A program made the position numbers and the translations under genes. The notes under the pieces were generated by a model that saw only the letters and a list, made by a program, of their open reading frames with translations, was not told the origin of the DNA and made no database searches. 64,000 bases of DNA from Rhodobacteraceae bacterium WFHF2C18 (GTDB taxonomy: Bacteria > Pseudomonadota > Alphaproteobacteria > Rhodobacterales > Rhodobacteraceae): positions 310,001 through 374,000 of the forward strand of contig NHTQ01000002.1 in assembly GCA_002166865.1 (NCBI GenBank), in the 5' to 3' direction. This document shows, in pieces, positions 54,181 through 63,040 of the stretch (the stretch's first letter is position 1; every line of letters starts with the position of its first letter).

Positions 54181-55219
54181 GGCCCTTGCCGGCCTTCTGC
54201 GCCCCGGCCGGCGCAGCGGCCGGAGCACCTTCGCCCGCAGCCGGGGGCAGGTTACCCATGTCCTGATCCTGGACGGGACCATGTCCTCGCTGGAGGACGG
54301 TTTCGAAAGCAACGCCGGCCTGGCCTACAAGCTGATCTCCGAAAGGAGCGGGGCGGACCTGTCGGTTTACTATCAGGCGGGGCTGCAATGGCAGGACTGG
54401 CGGGACACGCCGGCGGTGATCCTGGGCCGTGGCATGAACCGGCAGATCCGGCGCGCCTACGGTTATCTGGCCTGCCGCTACCGCGCCGGCGACCGGGTGT
54501 TCCTGCTGGGCTATTCGCGCGGTGCCTTCGCCGCGCGCTCTCTGGCGGGCCTGATCGACCGGGTCGGCCTGCTCACCCCCGAGCACGCGACCGAGCGGAA
54601 CATCCGGCTGGCCTATCGGCATTACCAAGCGGTCACTGCCAGGGCGTCCGCCTTGGCCTTCGCCCGCGCCTACTGCCATGCCGAGGCGCCGATCGAGATG
54701 GTCGGGGTCTGGGACACGGTCAAGGCGCTCGGCCTGCGCCTGCCATTCCTGTGGCAGTGGGGCGCGTCCGCGCATGATTTCCATCACCATCACCTGGCGC
54801 CGAGTGTCCGCCACGGGTGTCATGCCCTGGGGCTCGACGAGACGCGCAAGGTCTTCACCCCGGTGATGTGGGAAACCGACCCCGCCCGGGCTGGGGTGCT
54901 GGAACAGGTCTGGTTTCGCGGAACACACGGGGACGTCGGCGGGCAGCTCGACGGATACGAGGCCGCCCGCCCCTTGGCCAACATCCCGCTGGTCTGGATG
55001 CTGGAACGGGCAGAGGCCCGTGGCCTGCCCTTGCCCGCGGGCTGGCAGGCCCGGTTTCCCCGCGATCCGGCGGCACCGTCGCTCGGGACCTGGCGGGGCT
55101 GGGGCAAGATCTTCCTGCTGCGCGGCCGACGCACCATCGGCCAGGATCCTTCGGAGCGGCTGCACGAAACCGCCGCGCCCCGCGACGTTCGGCTGCCACC
55201 GGCCGAACAGGCCCTTTAG
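54158..55219 (+). CDS. DUF2235 (alpha/beta-hydrolase-like) protein
   Basis: 353 residues. THVLILDGTMSSLEDG near 33-48 is the DUF2235 opening. LLGYSRGAFAARSLAGLI carries the Ser120 nucleophile, and FRGTHGDVGGQLDG holds the family's His-Asp region. Related to the Tle1 phospholipase effectors, though none of the T6SS genes are present. It begins 23 bases inside the molybdenum-hydroxylase gene, so translation is coupled. No signal peptide; about 25 basic N-terminal residues are uncertain. Confidence 0.85.
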   Translation: MQWRRWTRALAGLLRPGRRSGRSTFARSRGQVTHVLILDGTMSSLEDGFESNAGLAYKLISERSGADLSVYYQAGLQWQDWRDTPAVILGRGMNRQIRRAYGYLACRYRAGDRVFLLGYSRGAFAARSLAGLIDRVGLLTPEHATERNIRLAYRHYQAVTARASALAFARAYCHAEAPIEMVGVWDTVKALGLRLPFLWQWGASAHDFHHHHLAPSVRHGCHALGLDETRKVFTPVMWETDPARAGVLEQVWFRGTHGDVGGQLDGYEAARPLANIPLVWMLERAEARGLPLPAGWQARFPRDPAAPSLGTWRGWGKIFLLRGRRTIGQDPSERLHETAAPRDVRLPPAEQAL

Positions 55220-55222
55220 GCC

Positions 55223-55714
55223 TCAGCCCCGCGGGGCCTGCATGACAAGGCAGGTGGTGGAGCCGGTGGCGTAGAGCCTGTCGTCCGCGGCCCCGCGGAT
55301 CTCGCCCGATGCCACGCCGGTCGAGCGGCCGACATGATCGACCGTGCCGATCGCCCGGACGGCGGTGCCCAGGGGGATAGCCCGGATGATGTTCACCCGG
55401 TATTCCAGCGTGGTGTAGACGTATCCCCGCGGCACGCGGGTCATCACGGCGCAGGCCATGCAACTGTCCAGGATCGCCCCGTACCAGCCGCCGTGCAGGC
55501 CGCGCATCGGGTTGGTGACGGCGAACTCCGGCGTCCCGTCGAAGACCACGCGCCCCTCTTCGGCCAGGACCGGCCAGAATCCCATGGTCGCCCCGATGGG
55601 CGGGCCCGCCAGCCGGCCGGCCACCATGTCCCGCATGAACTCCAGCCCCGAGCGGGACAGAACGTCCTCGGGGCTGGGCAGTTGATCAAGGGCTTCGGCC
55701 ACGCGTCGCGCCAT
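55223..55714 (-). CDS. PaaI-family hot-dog thioesterase
   Basis: 163 residues. NPMRGLHGGWYGAILDSCMAC, with the HGG active-site helix, is the acyl-CoA thioesterase signature, then TTLEYRVNIIRAIP. It probably hydrolyses an aromatic or medium acyl-CoA. MARRVAEALDQLPSPE at 55714 is the likely start. Convergent with DUF2235 and near metF. Confidence 0.85.
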   Translation of the reverse strand: MARRVAEALDQLPSPEDVLSRSGLEFMRDMVAGRLAGPPIGATMGFWPVLAEEGRVVFDGTPEFAVTNPMRGLHGGWYGAILDSCMACAVMTRVPRGYVYTTLEYRVNIIRAIPLGTAVRAIGTVDHVGRSTGVASGEIRGAADDRLYATGSTTCLVMQAPRG

Positions 55715-55754
55715 GCCCCAGACGTTACCGGCGCCGGGGCGCGCGCGGCAATCG

Positions 55755-56621
55755 TTACGCGACGTCGCGCAGCTCCACCTGCGGCGTGATGCCAAGTGCG
55801 TGACAGACGTCCCGCGTCAGTTCCGGACGGTTGAGCGTGTAGAAATGCAGATCCTCCACGCTGCCGCGAACCAGCTGGTCACACAGCTCGGTGGCCAGGG
55901 CGGTGGCCAAGAGATCCTCCCGCCCGTCGCGGGACGCCTTGTCGAAGACCTTGTCGAGCCAGGCGGGAATGGTGGTTCCGCAGGCCTCGGCGAACTTGCG
56001 CACGCCCGTCCAGTTCTCGATGGGGATGATCCCCGGGATGATCGGCTTGTCGATCCCGGCCTTCTCGCAGGCATCTCGGAAGCGGAAAAAGGTCTCCGCC
56101 TCGAAGAAGAACTGGGTGATCGCCTCGTCCGCGCCGGCGTCGAACTTGCGCTTCAGCCAGTCGATGTCGGCCTGACTGTCGGCGGCCTCGGGATGCTTTT
56201 CGGGGTAGGCACCCACGCGGATGGTGAAATCGCCCGCCTCCGCCAGCGCCGAGATCAGTTCGCAGCTGTTGGTGAAGCCCTCGGGGTGCGGCGTGAACCC
56301 GCCGCTGCCTTTGGGCGGATCGCCGCGCAGCGCCACGATTTCGCGCACGCCGGCCTCGGCGAAGCCCTTGGCGATTTCCAGCGTCTCGGCGCGCGAGGCG
56401 TCGACGCAGGTCAGGTGCGCCGCCACGTTCAGCCCGGTGGACTTGTGCAGCGTGCGCACCGCGTCGCGCGTCAATTCCCGCGTGGTGCCGCCGGCGCCGT
56501 AGGTGACCGATACGAAGCGCGGATCCAGCGGCGCGAGGGTGTGAACCGTCTCCCACAGGCGGAAAGACGCCTCCAGCGACTTGGGCGGGAAGAACTCGAA
56601 CGAAACATTGGGGGCAGGCAT
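55755..56621 (-). CDS. metF: 5,10-methylenetetrahydrofolate reductase
   Basis: 288 residues beginning MPAPNVSFEFFPPKSLEASF, with VTYGAGGTTRE (FAD), HLTCVDASRAE, ALRGDPPKG and the C-terminal VEDLHFYTLNRPELT. It makes 5-methyl-THF for methionine synthesis. Divergent from a MetR-like regulator over a 102-base gap with a MetR-box candidate. Confidence 0.95.
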   Translation of the reverse strand: MPAPNVSFEFFPPKSLEASFRLWETVHTLAPLDPRFVSVTYGAGGTTRELTRDAVRTLHKSTGLNVAAHLTCVDASRAETLEIAKGFAEAGVREIVALRGDPPKGSGGFTPHPEGFTNSCELISALAEAGDFTIRVGAYPEKHPEAADSQADIDWLKRKFDAGADEAITQFFFEAETFFRFRDACEKAGIDKPIIPGIIPIENWTGVRKFAEACGTTIPAWLDKVFDKASRDGREDLLATALATELCDQLVRGSVEDLHFYTLNRPELTRDVCHALGITPQVELRDVA

Positions 56622-56676
56622 TGCAGCGCATCCTGTGTCTGATTGACGTCTTCCTCTTGTCGCAGCTGCCGCAGTG

Positions 56677-56689
56677 TGAGACAACTTCA
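56677..56689 (+). promoter_or_regulatory. Candidate MetR box between metF and its regulator
   Basis: TGAGACAACTTCA fits TGAA-N5-TTCA with one mismatch (TGAG). It lies 35 bases before the regulator's ATG and 56 bases from metF's. The position suits shared control of both genes. Confidence 0.5.
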
Positions 56690-56723
56690 TATTATTCATG
56701 ATCTGGATGAGGCCGGCTAATAA

Positions 56724-57632
56724 ATGCACATTGAACTGCGGCACCTGAAGACGATCCGCGCGATCCACCAGGCGGGGGGATTGGCCAAGGCGGCGGAGAT
56801 GCTCAACATCACGCAGTCCGCGCTCAGCCACCAGATCAAGGGCCTGGAAGAGCAGGCGGGCGTGGAGCTTTTCGTGCGCCGGTCGCGGCCCTTGCGGCTG
56901 TCGGCGGCGGGGCAGCGCCTGCTGCGCGCCGCCGAGAAGATCCTGCCGGAGATCGAGGCGCTCGAGGCCGAGTTCACCGGCCTGCGCCGCGGCAGCGCCG
57001 GCCGCATGCACATTGCGATCGAGTGCCATGCCTGTTTCGAGTGGCTCTTCCCGGTTCTGGAACGGTTCCGCCAGAGCTGGCCGGAGGTGGACGTGGACAT
57101 CCGCCCGGGCCTGGCCTTCGACGCCCTGCCCGCCCTGCAAAAAGAAGAGGTGGACCTCGTCATTTCCTCCGATCCCGAGGAATTGCCCGGGGTGACGTTC
57201 CAGCCGCTGTTCGACTACGAGCCGGTCTTCGTGGCCGCGCGCGATCACCCGCTGGCACAGAAACCCCATGTCGAAGCCGAGGATTTCCGCGACCAGACCC
57301 TCATCACCTATCCGGTCGACCGCTCGCGCCTCGATGTCTTTACCGAGCTTCTGACGCCGGCCAAGGTGGAGCCGCGGGCCACGCGGGCGGTGGAGCTCAC
57401 GGCGGTGATCCTGCTGCTGGTTGCGTCCAACCGCGGCGTGGCGGTGCTGCCCGACTGGGTGGTGCGCGCGCTACGCACCAGCAGCGACTACGTCACCCGG
57501 CCGCTCACCCCCTCGGGCCTGACCAAGCGGCTCTACGCCGCGACCCGCGCGGACGACGTTGACAAGCCCTACGTGGCCCACCTCGTTCGGCTGGCAAGGG
57601 AAATCCCGGTGCGCATGCAGCGCGCCGGCTGA
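56724..57632 (+). CDS. LysR-family regulator, MetR-like
   Basis: 302 residues beginning MHIELRHLKTIRAIHQAGGL. The HTH is AKAAEMLNITQSALSHQIKGL, and the IECHACFEWLFPVLERFRQ segment is characteristic of MetR, which responds to homocysteine. Divergent from metF. It likely activates metF and methionine synthesis genes. Confidence 0.88.
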   Translation: MHIELRHLKTIRAIHQAGGLAKAAEMLNITQSALSHQIKGLEEQAGVELFVRRSRPLRLSAAGQRLLRAAEKILPEIEALEAEFTGLRRGSAGRMHIAIECHACFEWLFPVLERFRQSWPEVDVDIRPGLAFDALPALQKEEVDLVISSDPEELPGVTFQPLFDYEPVFVAARDHPLAQKPHVEAEDFRDQTLITYPVDRSRLDVFTELLTPAKVEPRATRAVELTAVILLLVASNRGVAVLPDWVVRALRTSSDYVTRPLTPSGLTKRLYAATRADDVDKPYVAHLVRLAREIPVRMQRAG

Positions 57633-57653
57633 GCCGAGGATGGTCTTGGAAAA

Positions 57654-57727
57654 TGGAGGCGAGTACCGGAATCGAACCGGTGTAGACGGATTTGCAATCC
57701 GCTGCGTAACCACTCCGCCAACTCGCC
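57654..57727 (-). tRNA. tRNA-Cys (anticodon GCA), CCA encoded
   Basis: Acceptor GGCGAGT/ACTCGCC, anticodon stem GCGGA/TCCGT around TTGCAAA (anticodon GCA), T-loop TTCGATT with stem. Discriminator T, then CCA in the genome (57654-57656). Confidence 0.95.
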
Positions 57728-57868
57728 CCGGAGGCTGGTTGCGGTGAGGTATAGTATAACCGGACCCTGTGCAAGTGGGCTAGCGCAGGTTTTCGCCGCC
57801 GGCAGGCATTGTCGCCCCCCGACTTCTGTGGCACAAAGCCCGCAACCCCAAAACGCAAGGGATAACCG

Positions 57869-58522
57869 ATGACCGATTATGCCGCCCGGCGCGTGATTAT
57901 GGTGGACACCCAGGTGCGGACCGCGGATGTCACGAAGTTCCCGATAATCGACGCCATGATGAACGTGCCGCGCGAGACCTTCGTCCCGCGCGCCCTGCGC
58001 GAGGCGGCCTATATCGACGAAAATATCGATCTGGGCGAGGGCCGTGTCGTCCTGGCGCCGCGGACGCTGGCCAAGATGCTGGATGCGCTGGATGTCCAGG
58101 CCGACGAGATGGCCTTGGACATCGGCAGTGCGCTCGGCTACTCGGCCGCCGTGATCGCGCGTATCGGCGAGGCCGTCGTCGCGGTCGAGGAAGATCCCGA
58201 AATGGCCTCGGAATCGCAGGCGCTCCTGGCCGAGGCGGGCGCCGACAACGTCATCGTCCAGGAGGCGCCCCTGACCGAAGGGGCGCCCGCACACGGGCCC
58301 TATGACGTGATCACGATCCAGGGCGCGGTGGAGCAGCTGCCCGACGGCCTGCTGGGCCAGTTGCGGGATGGCGGCCGCATCGCCTGTCTTTTCACGGAAG
58401 GCACTCTCGGCGTCGTCCGGATCGGCTACAAGATCGACGGGCATGTCAATTGGCGGTTCGGCTTTCACGCGGGGGCGCCGGTGCTGCCGGGGTTCGAACG
58501 TGAAAAGGCATTCAGCCTGTGA
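57869..58522 (+). CDS. Protein-L-isoaspartate O-methyltransferase family
   Basis: 217 residues. The family's MVDTQVRTADVTKFPIIDAM and the SAM motif ALDIGSALGYSAAVIARIG are clear, with FVPRALREAAYIDENIDLGEG (in part) as the Pcm substrate region. In alphaproteobacteria this divergent paralogue usually precedes tolC, as here. Repair of isoaspartyl residues is the known family role but is unproven for this branch. Confidence 0.85.
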   Translation: MTDYAARRVIMVDTQVRTADVTKFPIIDAMMNVPRETFVPRALREAAYIDENIDLGEGRVVLAPRTLAKMLDALDVQADEMALDIGSALGYSAAVIARIGEAVVAVEEDPEMASESQALLAEAGADNVIVQEAPLTEGAPAHGPYDVITIQGAVEQLPDGLLGQLRDGGRIACLFTEGTLGVVRIGYKIDGHVNWRFGFHAGAPVLPGFEREKAFSL

Positions 58523-58547
58523 CGCGGAAATGGAAGGACGGAAGCCG

Positions 58548-59960
58548 ATGAAACAGGTCAGTGCCCTTTTGCGGTTTCACCTTCTGCTTCTGGCGATGGC
58601 CGTTTCGATCGCCGTGTCCGGGGCGGCCCGCGCCGAGAGCCTGGCCGACACGCTTGTGAGTGCCTACCGCAACAGCGACCTCCTGGACCAGAACCGCGCG
58701 CTCCTGCGTGCGGCGGACGAGGACGTTGCGCAGGCGGTCTCGGATCTGCGGCCGATCGTCAACTGGTCGGCGGATGTCACCCGCAGTTTCAGCGAGCGTG
58801 AGATCGGCGGCGTCACCACTGATACGTCCTCGACTGATGCGACACTGGCCATATCGGCCGACCTTCTGCTTTACGATTTCGGGCAGAGCGATTTCCAGAT
58901 CGAAGCGACGAAGGAAACGGTCCTTGTGACCCGCCAGACCCTGCGCAGCATCGAGCAGCAGGTGCTGCTGCGGGCCGTGCGGGCCTTCATGAACGTCCGG
59001 CGCAACATGGAATTCGTGTCGCTGCGCGAAAACAACCTGCGCCTGCTCAGGCAGGAACTGCAGGCGGCACGCGACCGCTTCGACGTGGGCGAGGTTACGC
59101 GCACGGACGTTGCCCAGGCCGAGGCGCGTCTGGCCGAAGCCCAGAGCGGCCTGGCCGGCGCCAGGGGCGATCTCAAGCAGGCGGTCGAGGAATTCCGCGT
59201 GGCCGTGGGCCGGCCGCCCGGTGATCTGCGCCAGCCCCGGCAACTGCCTGATCTCTCCGGCGACGAGGACGCGGCCAAGGCGATTGCGGTGCGCAAGCAC
59301 CCCGACGTGCTCAAAGAGCGGCACGACGTCGCGGCCGCCGAATTGACGGTGAAGGCGGCCGAGGCCGCGATGAAGCCGTCGATCAGCCTGACCGGGCGCA
59401 TCGGGGCAAGCGAGGAACTGGGCGGCGCGGACCACACCCGCAGCGGTAGCCTCGGCGTGGAAATGCGCGGTCCGATCTACCAGGGCGGGCTGTTGAGTTC
59501 CGTCAAGCGGCAGGCGATGGCGCGACGTGACGCCCAGCGGGGCGCGCTGCACCTGTCCCGGCTGCAGGTCGCGCAGGACGTGGGCAATGCTTATGCCGTG
59601 CTGCGCGCGGCACGGGCCACCCAGGCGGCCAGCCGCGAACAGGTGCGCGCGGCCGAAGTCGCCTTCCGCGGCGCGCGCGAGGAGGCCAAGCTCGGCGCGC
59701 GCACCACCCTGGATGTGCTGGACGCGGAACAGGATCTTCTGGATGCGCGCGTGCGCGTCGTCTCTACCCAGGCGGATCTCTACATCGCCGCCTATCAGGT
59801 GCTCGCGGCGCGCGGGGAACTCACCGTGAAGGATCTCAATCTCGGGATCCAAACCTATGACGCCAGCGCCTATTACAACATGGTCAAGGATGCGCCGGCC
59901 GAACTGAGCCCGCAGGGACGGAAACTGGATCGTGTCCTGCGGGCCCTCGGCAAAGACTAA
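58548..59960 (+). CDS. tolC: TolC-family outer-membrane channel protein
   Basis: 470 residues with a signal peptide (to about Ala27). The TolC repeats are visible: ESLADTLVSAYRNSDLLDQN and the second LSRLQVAQDVGNAYAVLRAA are related, with GARTTLDVLDAEQDLLDARV as the conserved helix. It forms a trimeric channel for type I secretion and drug efflux. An ATG at 58530 is possible but 58548 gives the better signal peptide. Confidence 0.93.
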   Translation: MKQVSALLRFHLLLLAMAVSIAVSGAARAESLADTLVSAYRNSDLLDQNRALLRAADEDVAQAVSDLRPIVNWSADVTRSFSEREIGGVTTDTSSTDATLAISADLLLYDFGQSDFQIEATKETVLVTRQTLRSIEQQVLLRAVRAFMNVRRNMEFVSLRENNLRLLRQELQAARDRFDVGEVTRTDVAQAEARLAEAQSGLAGARGDLKQAVEEFRVAVGRPPGDLRQPRQLPDLSGDEDAAKAIAVRKHPDVLKERHDVAAAELTVKAAEAAMKPSISLTGRIGASEELGGADHTRSGSLGVEMRGPIYQGGLLSSVKRQAMARRDAQRGALHLSRLQVAQDVGNAYAVLRAARATQAASREQVRAAEVAFRGAREEAKLGARTTLDVLDAEQDLLDARVRVVSTQADLYIAAYQVLAARGELTVKDLNLGIQTYDASAYYNMVKDAPAELSPQGRKLDRVLRALGKD

Positions 59961-60031
59961 AAGCCTCCTAATCTGTTGTGCGGCCCCTCTCGCGCGGGTA
60001 GAGTGAGGCGAGGCAAGAGTGGTGCAGAACA

Positions 60032-60958
60032 ATGTCCGATCCCGTCACGAATGCGGAAATCGAGGACGTCCTCGCGTCGATCCGGCGTCTTGTTTCGGCC
60101 GAAGACCGTGAGAGACCAGCGCCGCCCGAGCAGGAAGGCAAGACCGCAGATCAGGAAAAACTGGTTCTGACGCCGTCGCTGCGGATTGACGAAAGCGCCG
60201 CTGCGGATGCTGAAGGTATCGAGGACCCACTCGCGACCGAGTTGGAATCCTGGGAAGGGACCGCGGAAGCCCCCCAGGACAATAACGAGGCCGCGCTGGA
60301 GGCTCCGGGTGCCGTGGCGCCCGAGCAGGGGGCCGATGCCGAGGCGGTCCTGCTGGAAACCCGTGTGGACATTCCCGATGCTGGGGCGGAGGCGGACGAC
60401 GAGAGCGCTCACGCCGAGCGCGAAGGCGACGAGACCGTGGAAGCGTACCCCGGCGCGGACGAGGGGGACGCGACGCCCCTTGGCGTGCGTATCGCCGATT
60501 TGCAGGCCGCGGTTGCCGCGCGCGACGAGGACTGGGAGCCCGACGACCCTTCGGACGAATCCTGTGATCCCGGGACGGTCTCCGCGCTCAGCCGGCGCGA
60601 TTCGGCCCCGGCCGATACGGGCCGTCACGACACGCCCGCCAAGGAAGCGTCGGCGGATCGCTCCGATGACCCGGGCCACCCCACGCGTGGGGAAAACGCG
60701 GGCGCCGGGGAGTGGTTCGGACACGAGGAGGCAGCCGAGCCGGACGCGGCGGCGACCGAAGCCGATGACGACTTGTTCGGCGACGACGACTCCATCGTGG
60801 CCGAAGGCGTACTGGACGAGGCGGCGCTGCGCGACATGGTCAGCGAGATCGTGCGCGAGGAATTGCAGGGGGCGCTTGGCGAACGGATCACCCGCAACGT
60901 TCGCAAGCTCGTGCGGCGGGAAATTCACCGCGCGTTGGCCAGTCACGAACTGGATTGA
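60032..60958 (+). CDS. PopZ/DUF2497-like polar organising protein
   Basis: 308 residues. NAEIEDVLASIRRLVSAED at about 7-25 is the DUF2497 N-terminal helix. A long Asp/Glu-rich, presumably disordered linker (about 30-250) follows. The C-terminal VSEIVREELQGALGERITRN and VRKLVRREIHRAL are the oligomerising helices. In Caulobacter PopZ (177 residues) anchors the chromosome pole. The location after tolC matches other alphaproteobacteria. The linker here is far longer. Confidence 0.8.
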   Translation: MSDPVTNAEIEDVLASIRRLVSAEDRERPAPPEQEGKTADQEKLVLTPSLRIDESAAADAEGIEDPLATELESWEGTAEAPQDNNEAALEAPGAVAPEQGADAEAVLLETRVDIPDAGAEADDESAHAEREGDETVEAYPGADEGDATPLGVRIADLQAAVAARDEDWEPDDPSDESCDPGTVSALSRRDSAPADTGRHDTPAKEASADRSDDPGHPTRGENAGAGEWFGHEEAAEPDAAATEADDDLFGDDDSIVAEGVLDEAALRDMVSEIVREELQGALGERITRNVRKLVRREIHRALASHELD

Positions 60959-61067
60959 TCCGCGGCAGTGGCCGCGATCACTGGCATGGTGTCCGGTCGC
61001 ATGCGGCATCCAAGGTCGCTGTCAACCCAACGCGCCATCACACGGGGCCGACTCGTCTCAGCGCATG

Positions 61068-61100
61068 AAAAAGCCCCGCCGGACCGGCGGGGCCATTTTT
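61068..61100. terminator. Bidirectional terminator
   Basis: AAAAA, a nine-base-pair stem GCCCCGCCG/CGGCGGGGC (61073-61081, 61085-61093), then TTTTT. It serves both the rightward PopZ-like gene and the leftward DUF6280-like gene. Confidence 0.9.
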
Positions 61101-61119
61101 CGCGATTTCCAGACGGGGA

Positions 61120-61452
61120 TCAGGCGGCTTCGGCCTGCGAGGCGGCGATGGCGGCGGCATTGCGACGCTCGCTTTCCTCGCGCGACAGGGCAACCGAGGT
61201 GCGCACGCCCTTGGCGACGAATTCCATCAGGCCCTCGACCACACGTTCATTGGGGTCGATCCCGGCACAGCTAAGAACCTCGCGGCCATCGCGCGAGCGC
61301 GCCCAACGGGCGATCTGATCCGGACCGTTGCCATACTTCTTGTCATCCGAGATGGCATCGTCCAGCGCGGCCAGTACGACGGCCGCGAAAAGTTTACGAG
61401 CACGGTTACCCTGTTCGCTGTTGAAGGCCGTGCCGTCAACGAAATCCTGCAT
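61120..61452 (-). CDS. Conserved hypothetical protein (DUF6280-like), 110 aa
   Basis: 110 residues: MQDFVDGTAFNSEQGNRARK, then LFAAVVLAALDDAISDDKKY, YGNGPDQIARWARSRDGREV and an Ala-rich end. Helical and soluble. I recognise it as a family common in Rhodobacterales, annotated as DUF6280; function unknown. The ATG at 61452 suits the length. Divergent from efp. Confidence 0.78.
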   Translation of the reverse strand: MQDFVDGTAFNSEQGNRARKLFAAVVLAALDDAISDDKKYGNGPDQIARWARSRDGREVLSCAGIDPNERVVEGLMEFVAKGVRTSVALSREESERRNAAAIAASQAEAA

Positions 61453-61547
61453 GTTTCGTCCTTGGTTTATTGCTCTTGTGTTTTGGGCGTAACCGGAGTT
61501 ATGACGAAGTTTGATCGATTCGGATAGAGCGCTGTTGCATACCATCT

Positions 61548-61562
61548 ATGCGTCAGACGCAT
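61548..61562. promoter_or_regulatory. 15-base palindrome in the efp divergent region
   Basis: ATGCGTC-A-GACGCAT, perfect 7-base arms, 96 bases from the DUF6280 ATG and 108 from the efp ATG. An operator-like site for an unknown regulator. Confidence 0.45.
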
Positions 61563-61669
61563 GGCTTTCTGCGGTTGCAGCACGATATTTCGTTCTCTTG
61601 CCCGGGTGGGATCACCCAGATATAGGGTGGAGCCAAATCCTATCAACCCAATGACATGGTTACGTCACA

Positions 61670-62233
61670 ATGCCCAAGATCAACGGAAACGAGATCAAGC
61701 CCGGTCACGTGCTTGAACACAACGGCGGTCTCTGGACGGCCGTGAAGGTCGAACACGTCAAGCCCGGCAAGGGCGGGGCCTTCGCCCAGGTGGAGATGCG
61801 CAACCTGCGCAACGGTTCGAAACTGAACGAGCGTTTCCGCAGCGCCGACAAGGTAGAGCGCGTGCGTCTGGAGCAGCGCGACATGCAGTTTCTCTACGAG
61901 GATGACGGGCTGTTGCAGTTCATGGATACCGAGACCTTCGAACAGACCTCTCTGCCCGCCGAGATCCTGGGCGAGCGCCGCCCCTTCCTGCAGGACGGGA
62001 TGACGATCACCGTGGAGTTCTACGAGAACGAGGCGCTGAATGCCACGCTGCCGCAGAAAGTCACCTGCCGCGTGGCCGAGACCGAGCCGGTGGTCAAGGG
62101 TCAGACGGCGGCCAACAGCTTCAAGCCGGCGGTTCTGGAAAACGGGGTGAAGGTGCAGGTGCCGCCCTTCGTCGGCCCGGACGAGGAAATCGTCGTCAAC
62201 ACCGAGACGATGGAATACGCCGAACGCGCCTGA
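61670..62233 (+). CDS. efp: Elongation factor P
   Basis: 187 residues: [20 protein letters not shown] with Lys34 in KPGKGGAF, the residue beta-lysylated by EpmA. It relieves ribosome stalling at polyproline. Lys34 rather than Arg32 suggests EpmA/EpmB-type modification; neither gene is in the window. It ends 3 bases before a convergent gene. Confidence 0.97.
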   Translation: MPKINGNEIKPGHVLEHNGGLWTAVKVEHVKPGKGGAFAQVEMRNLRNGSKLNERFRSADKVERVRLEQRDMQFLYEDDGLLQFMDTETFEQTSLPAEILGERRPFLQDGMTITVEFYENEALNATLPQKVTCRVAETEPVVKGQTAANSFKPAVLENGVKVQVPPFVGPDEEIVVNTETMEYAERA

Positions 62234-62236
62234 ACC

Positions 62237-63040
62237 TCAGGCGCCGGCCCTGTCCAGCAGGCCGCTGACCAGACCGCGGTAGCCCGCCCCGAACAGCCGC
62301 AGATGCACGAGGGCGGGCCAGAGCTGATAGATGACCTGCCGTTGGCGGTGGCCCGGCTCAAGCGGCCCGTACCCGTCGAAGAACGACGGCGGCGGACTGC
62401 CGAAAAGTGTGAGCATGGCCAGATCAACCTCGGCATGGCCGTTGTAGCACGCGGGATCGATCAGCACCGCGCCGCCATCCGAGGTGAACAGCACGTTCCC
62501 GGCCCACAGGTCACCATGCAGCAGGCTTGCCGCCGGCGCCTTGGGCAGCAGATCGGGCAGGCGCGCGGCGAGCGCCTCGACCCGCGGGCGCAGGTCCGGC
62601 GGCAGGCTTTCGGGCGCGGCCAGCAGCCGGTTCTCGGTCCAGAACCGGGGCCAGTCGCCGCTTTGCCGGTTTGGGATGACGACCGGGTCGAAGCCGTAAT
62701 CCTCTGCCCAGCCGTATCGGGTGGCGTGGTGGGCATGCAGCGACCGGAGCGCACGGCCCAACTGGCGCCACCCGGCCGCGTCCGGGGCGCCTTCGTCGAG
62801 ATGGTTCAGAACGATCAACCCCGGTTCCACGTGCAGGACGTGCGGGGCCGGGGCGCCGGCATCCCCGAGTGCGCGCAACATGCGCGCCTCGGCCTCGACA
62901 CGCGGGCCCGTTTTGGCCACCACGCGGCGGTGATCGGCCAGGTCGATGCGGCGTACCTCGGACAGGTCGCCGCCGTGCAGCGGTACCATCCGGGCCACTG
63001 GCGCGCCCAGGGCCGCCTCGATCCGCGGGGCGAGCGTCAC
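62237..63040 (-). CDS. Fructosamine kinase family protein
   Basis: 267 residues of the aminoglycoside/choline-kinase-like fold. HGDLWAGNVLF holds the catalytic Asp and LIDPACYNGHAEVDLAML the Mg-binding Asp, a Fructosamine-kinase family pattern. It phosphorylates ketoamines (Amadori products), allowing deglycation. The GTG start overlaps the ygfZ stop as GTGA. Confidence 0.9.
   Translation of the reverse strand: MTLAPRIEAALGAPVARMVPLHGGDLSEVRRIDLADHRRVVAKTGPRVEAEARMLRALGDAGAPAPHVLHVEPGLIVLNHLDEGAPDAAGWRQLGRALRSLHAHHATRYGWAEDYGFDPVVIPNRQSGDWPRFWTENRLLAAPESLPPDLRPRVEALAARLPDLLPKAPAASLLHGDLWAGNVLFTSDGGAVLIDPACYNGHAEVDLAMLTLFGSPPPSFFDGYGPLEPGHRQRQVIYQLWPALVHLRLFGAGYRGLVSGLLDRAGA

Noticed and set aside
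54158..55219. Type VI secretion effector (Tle1) locus
   Set aside because: DUF2235 alone is not enough; no VgrG, Hcp, PAAR or immunity gene is nearby.
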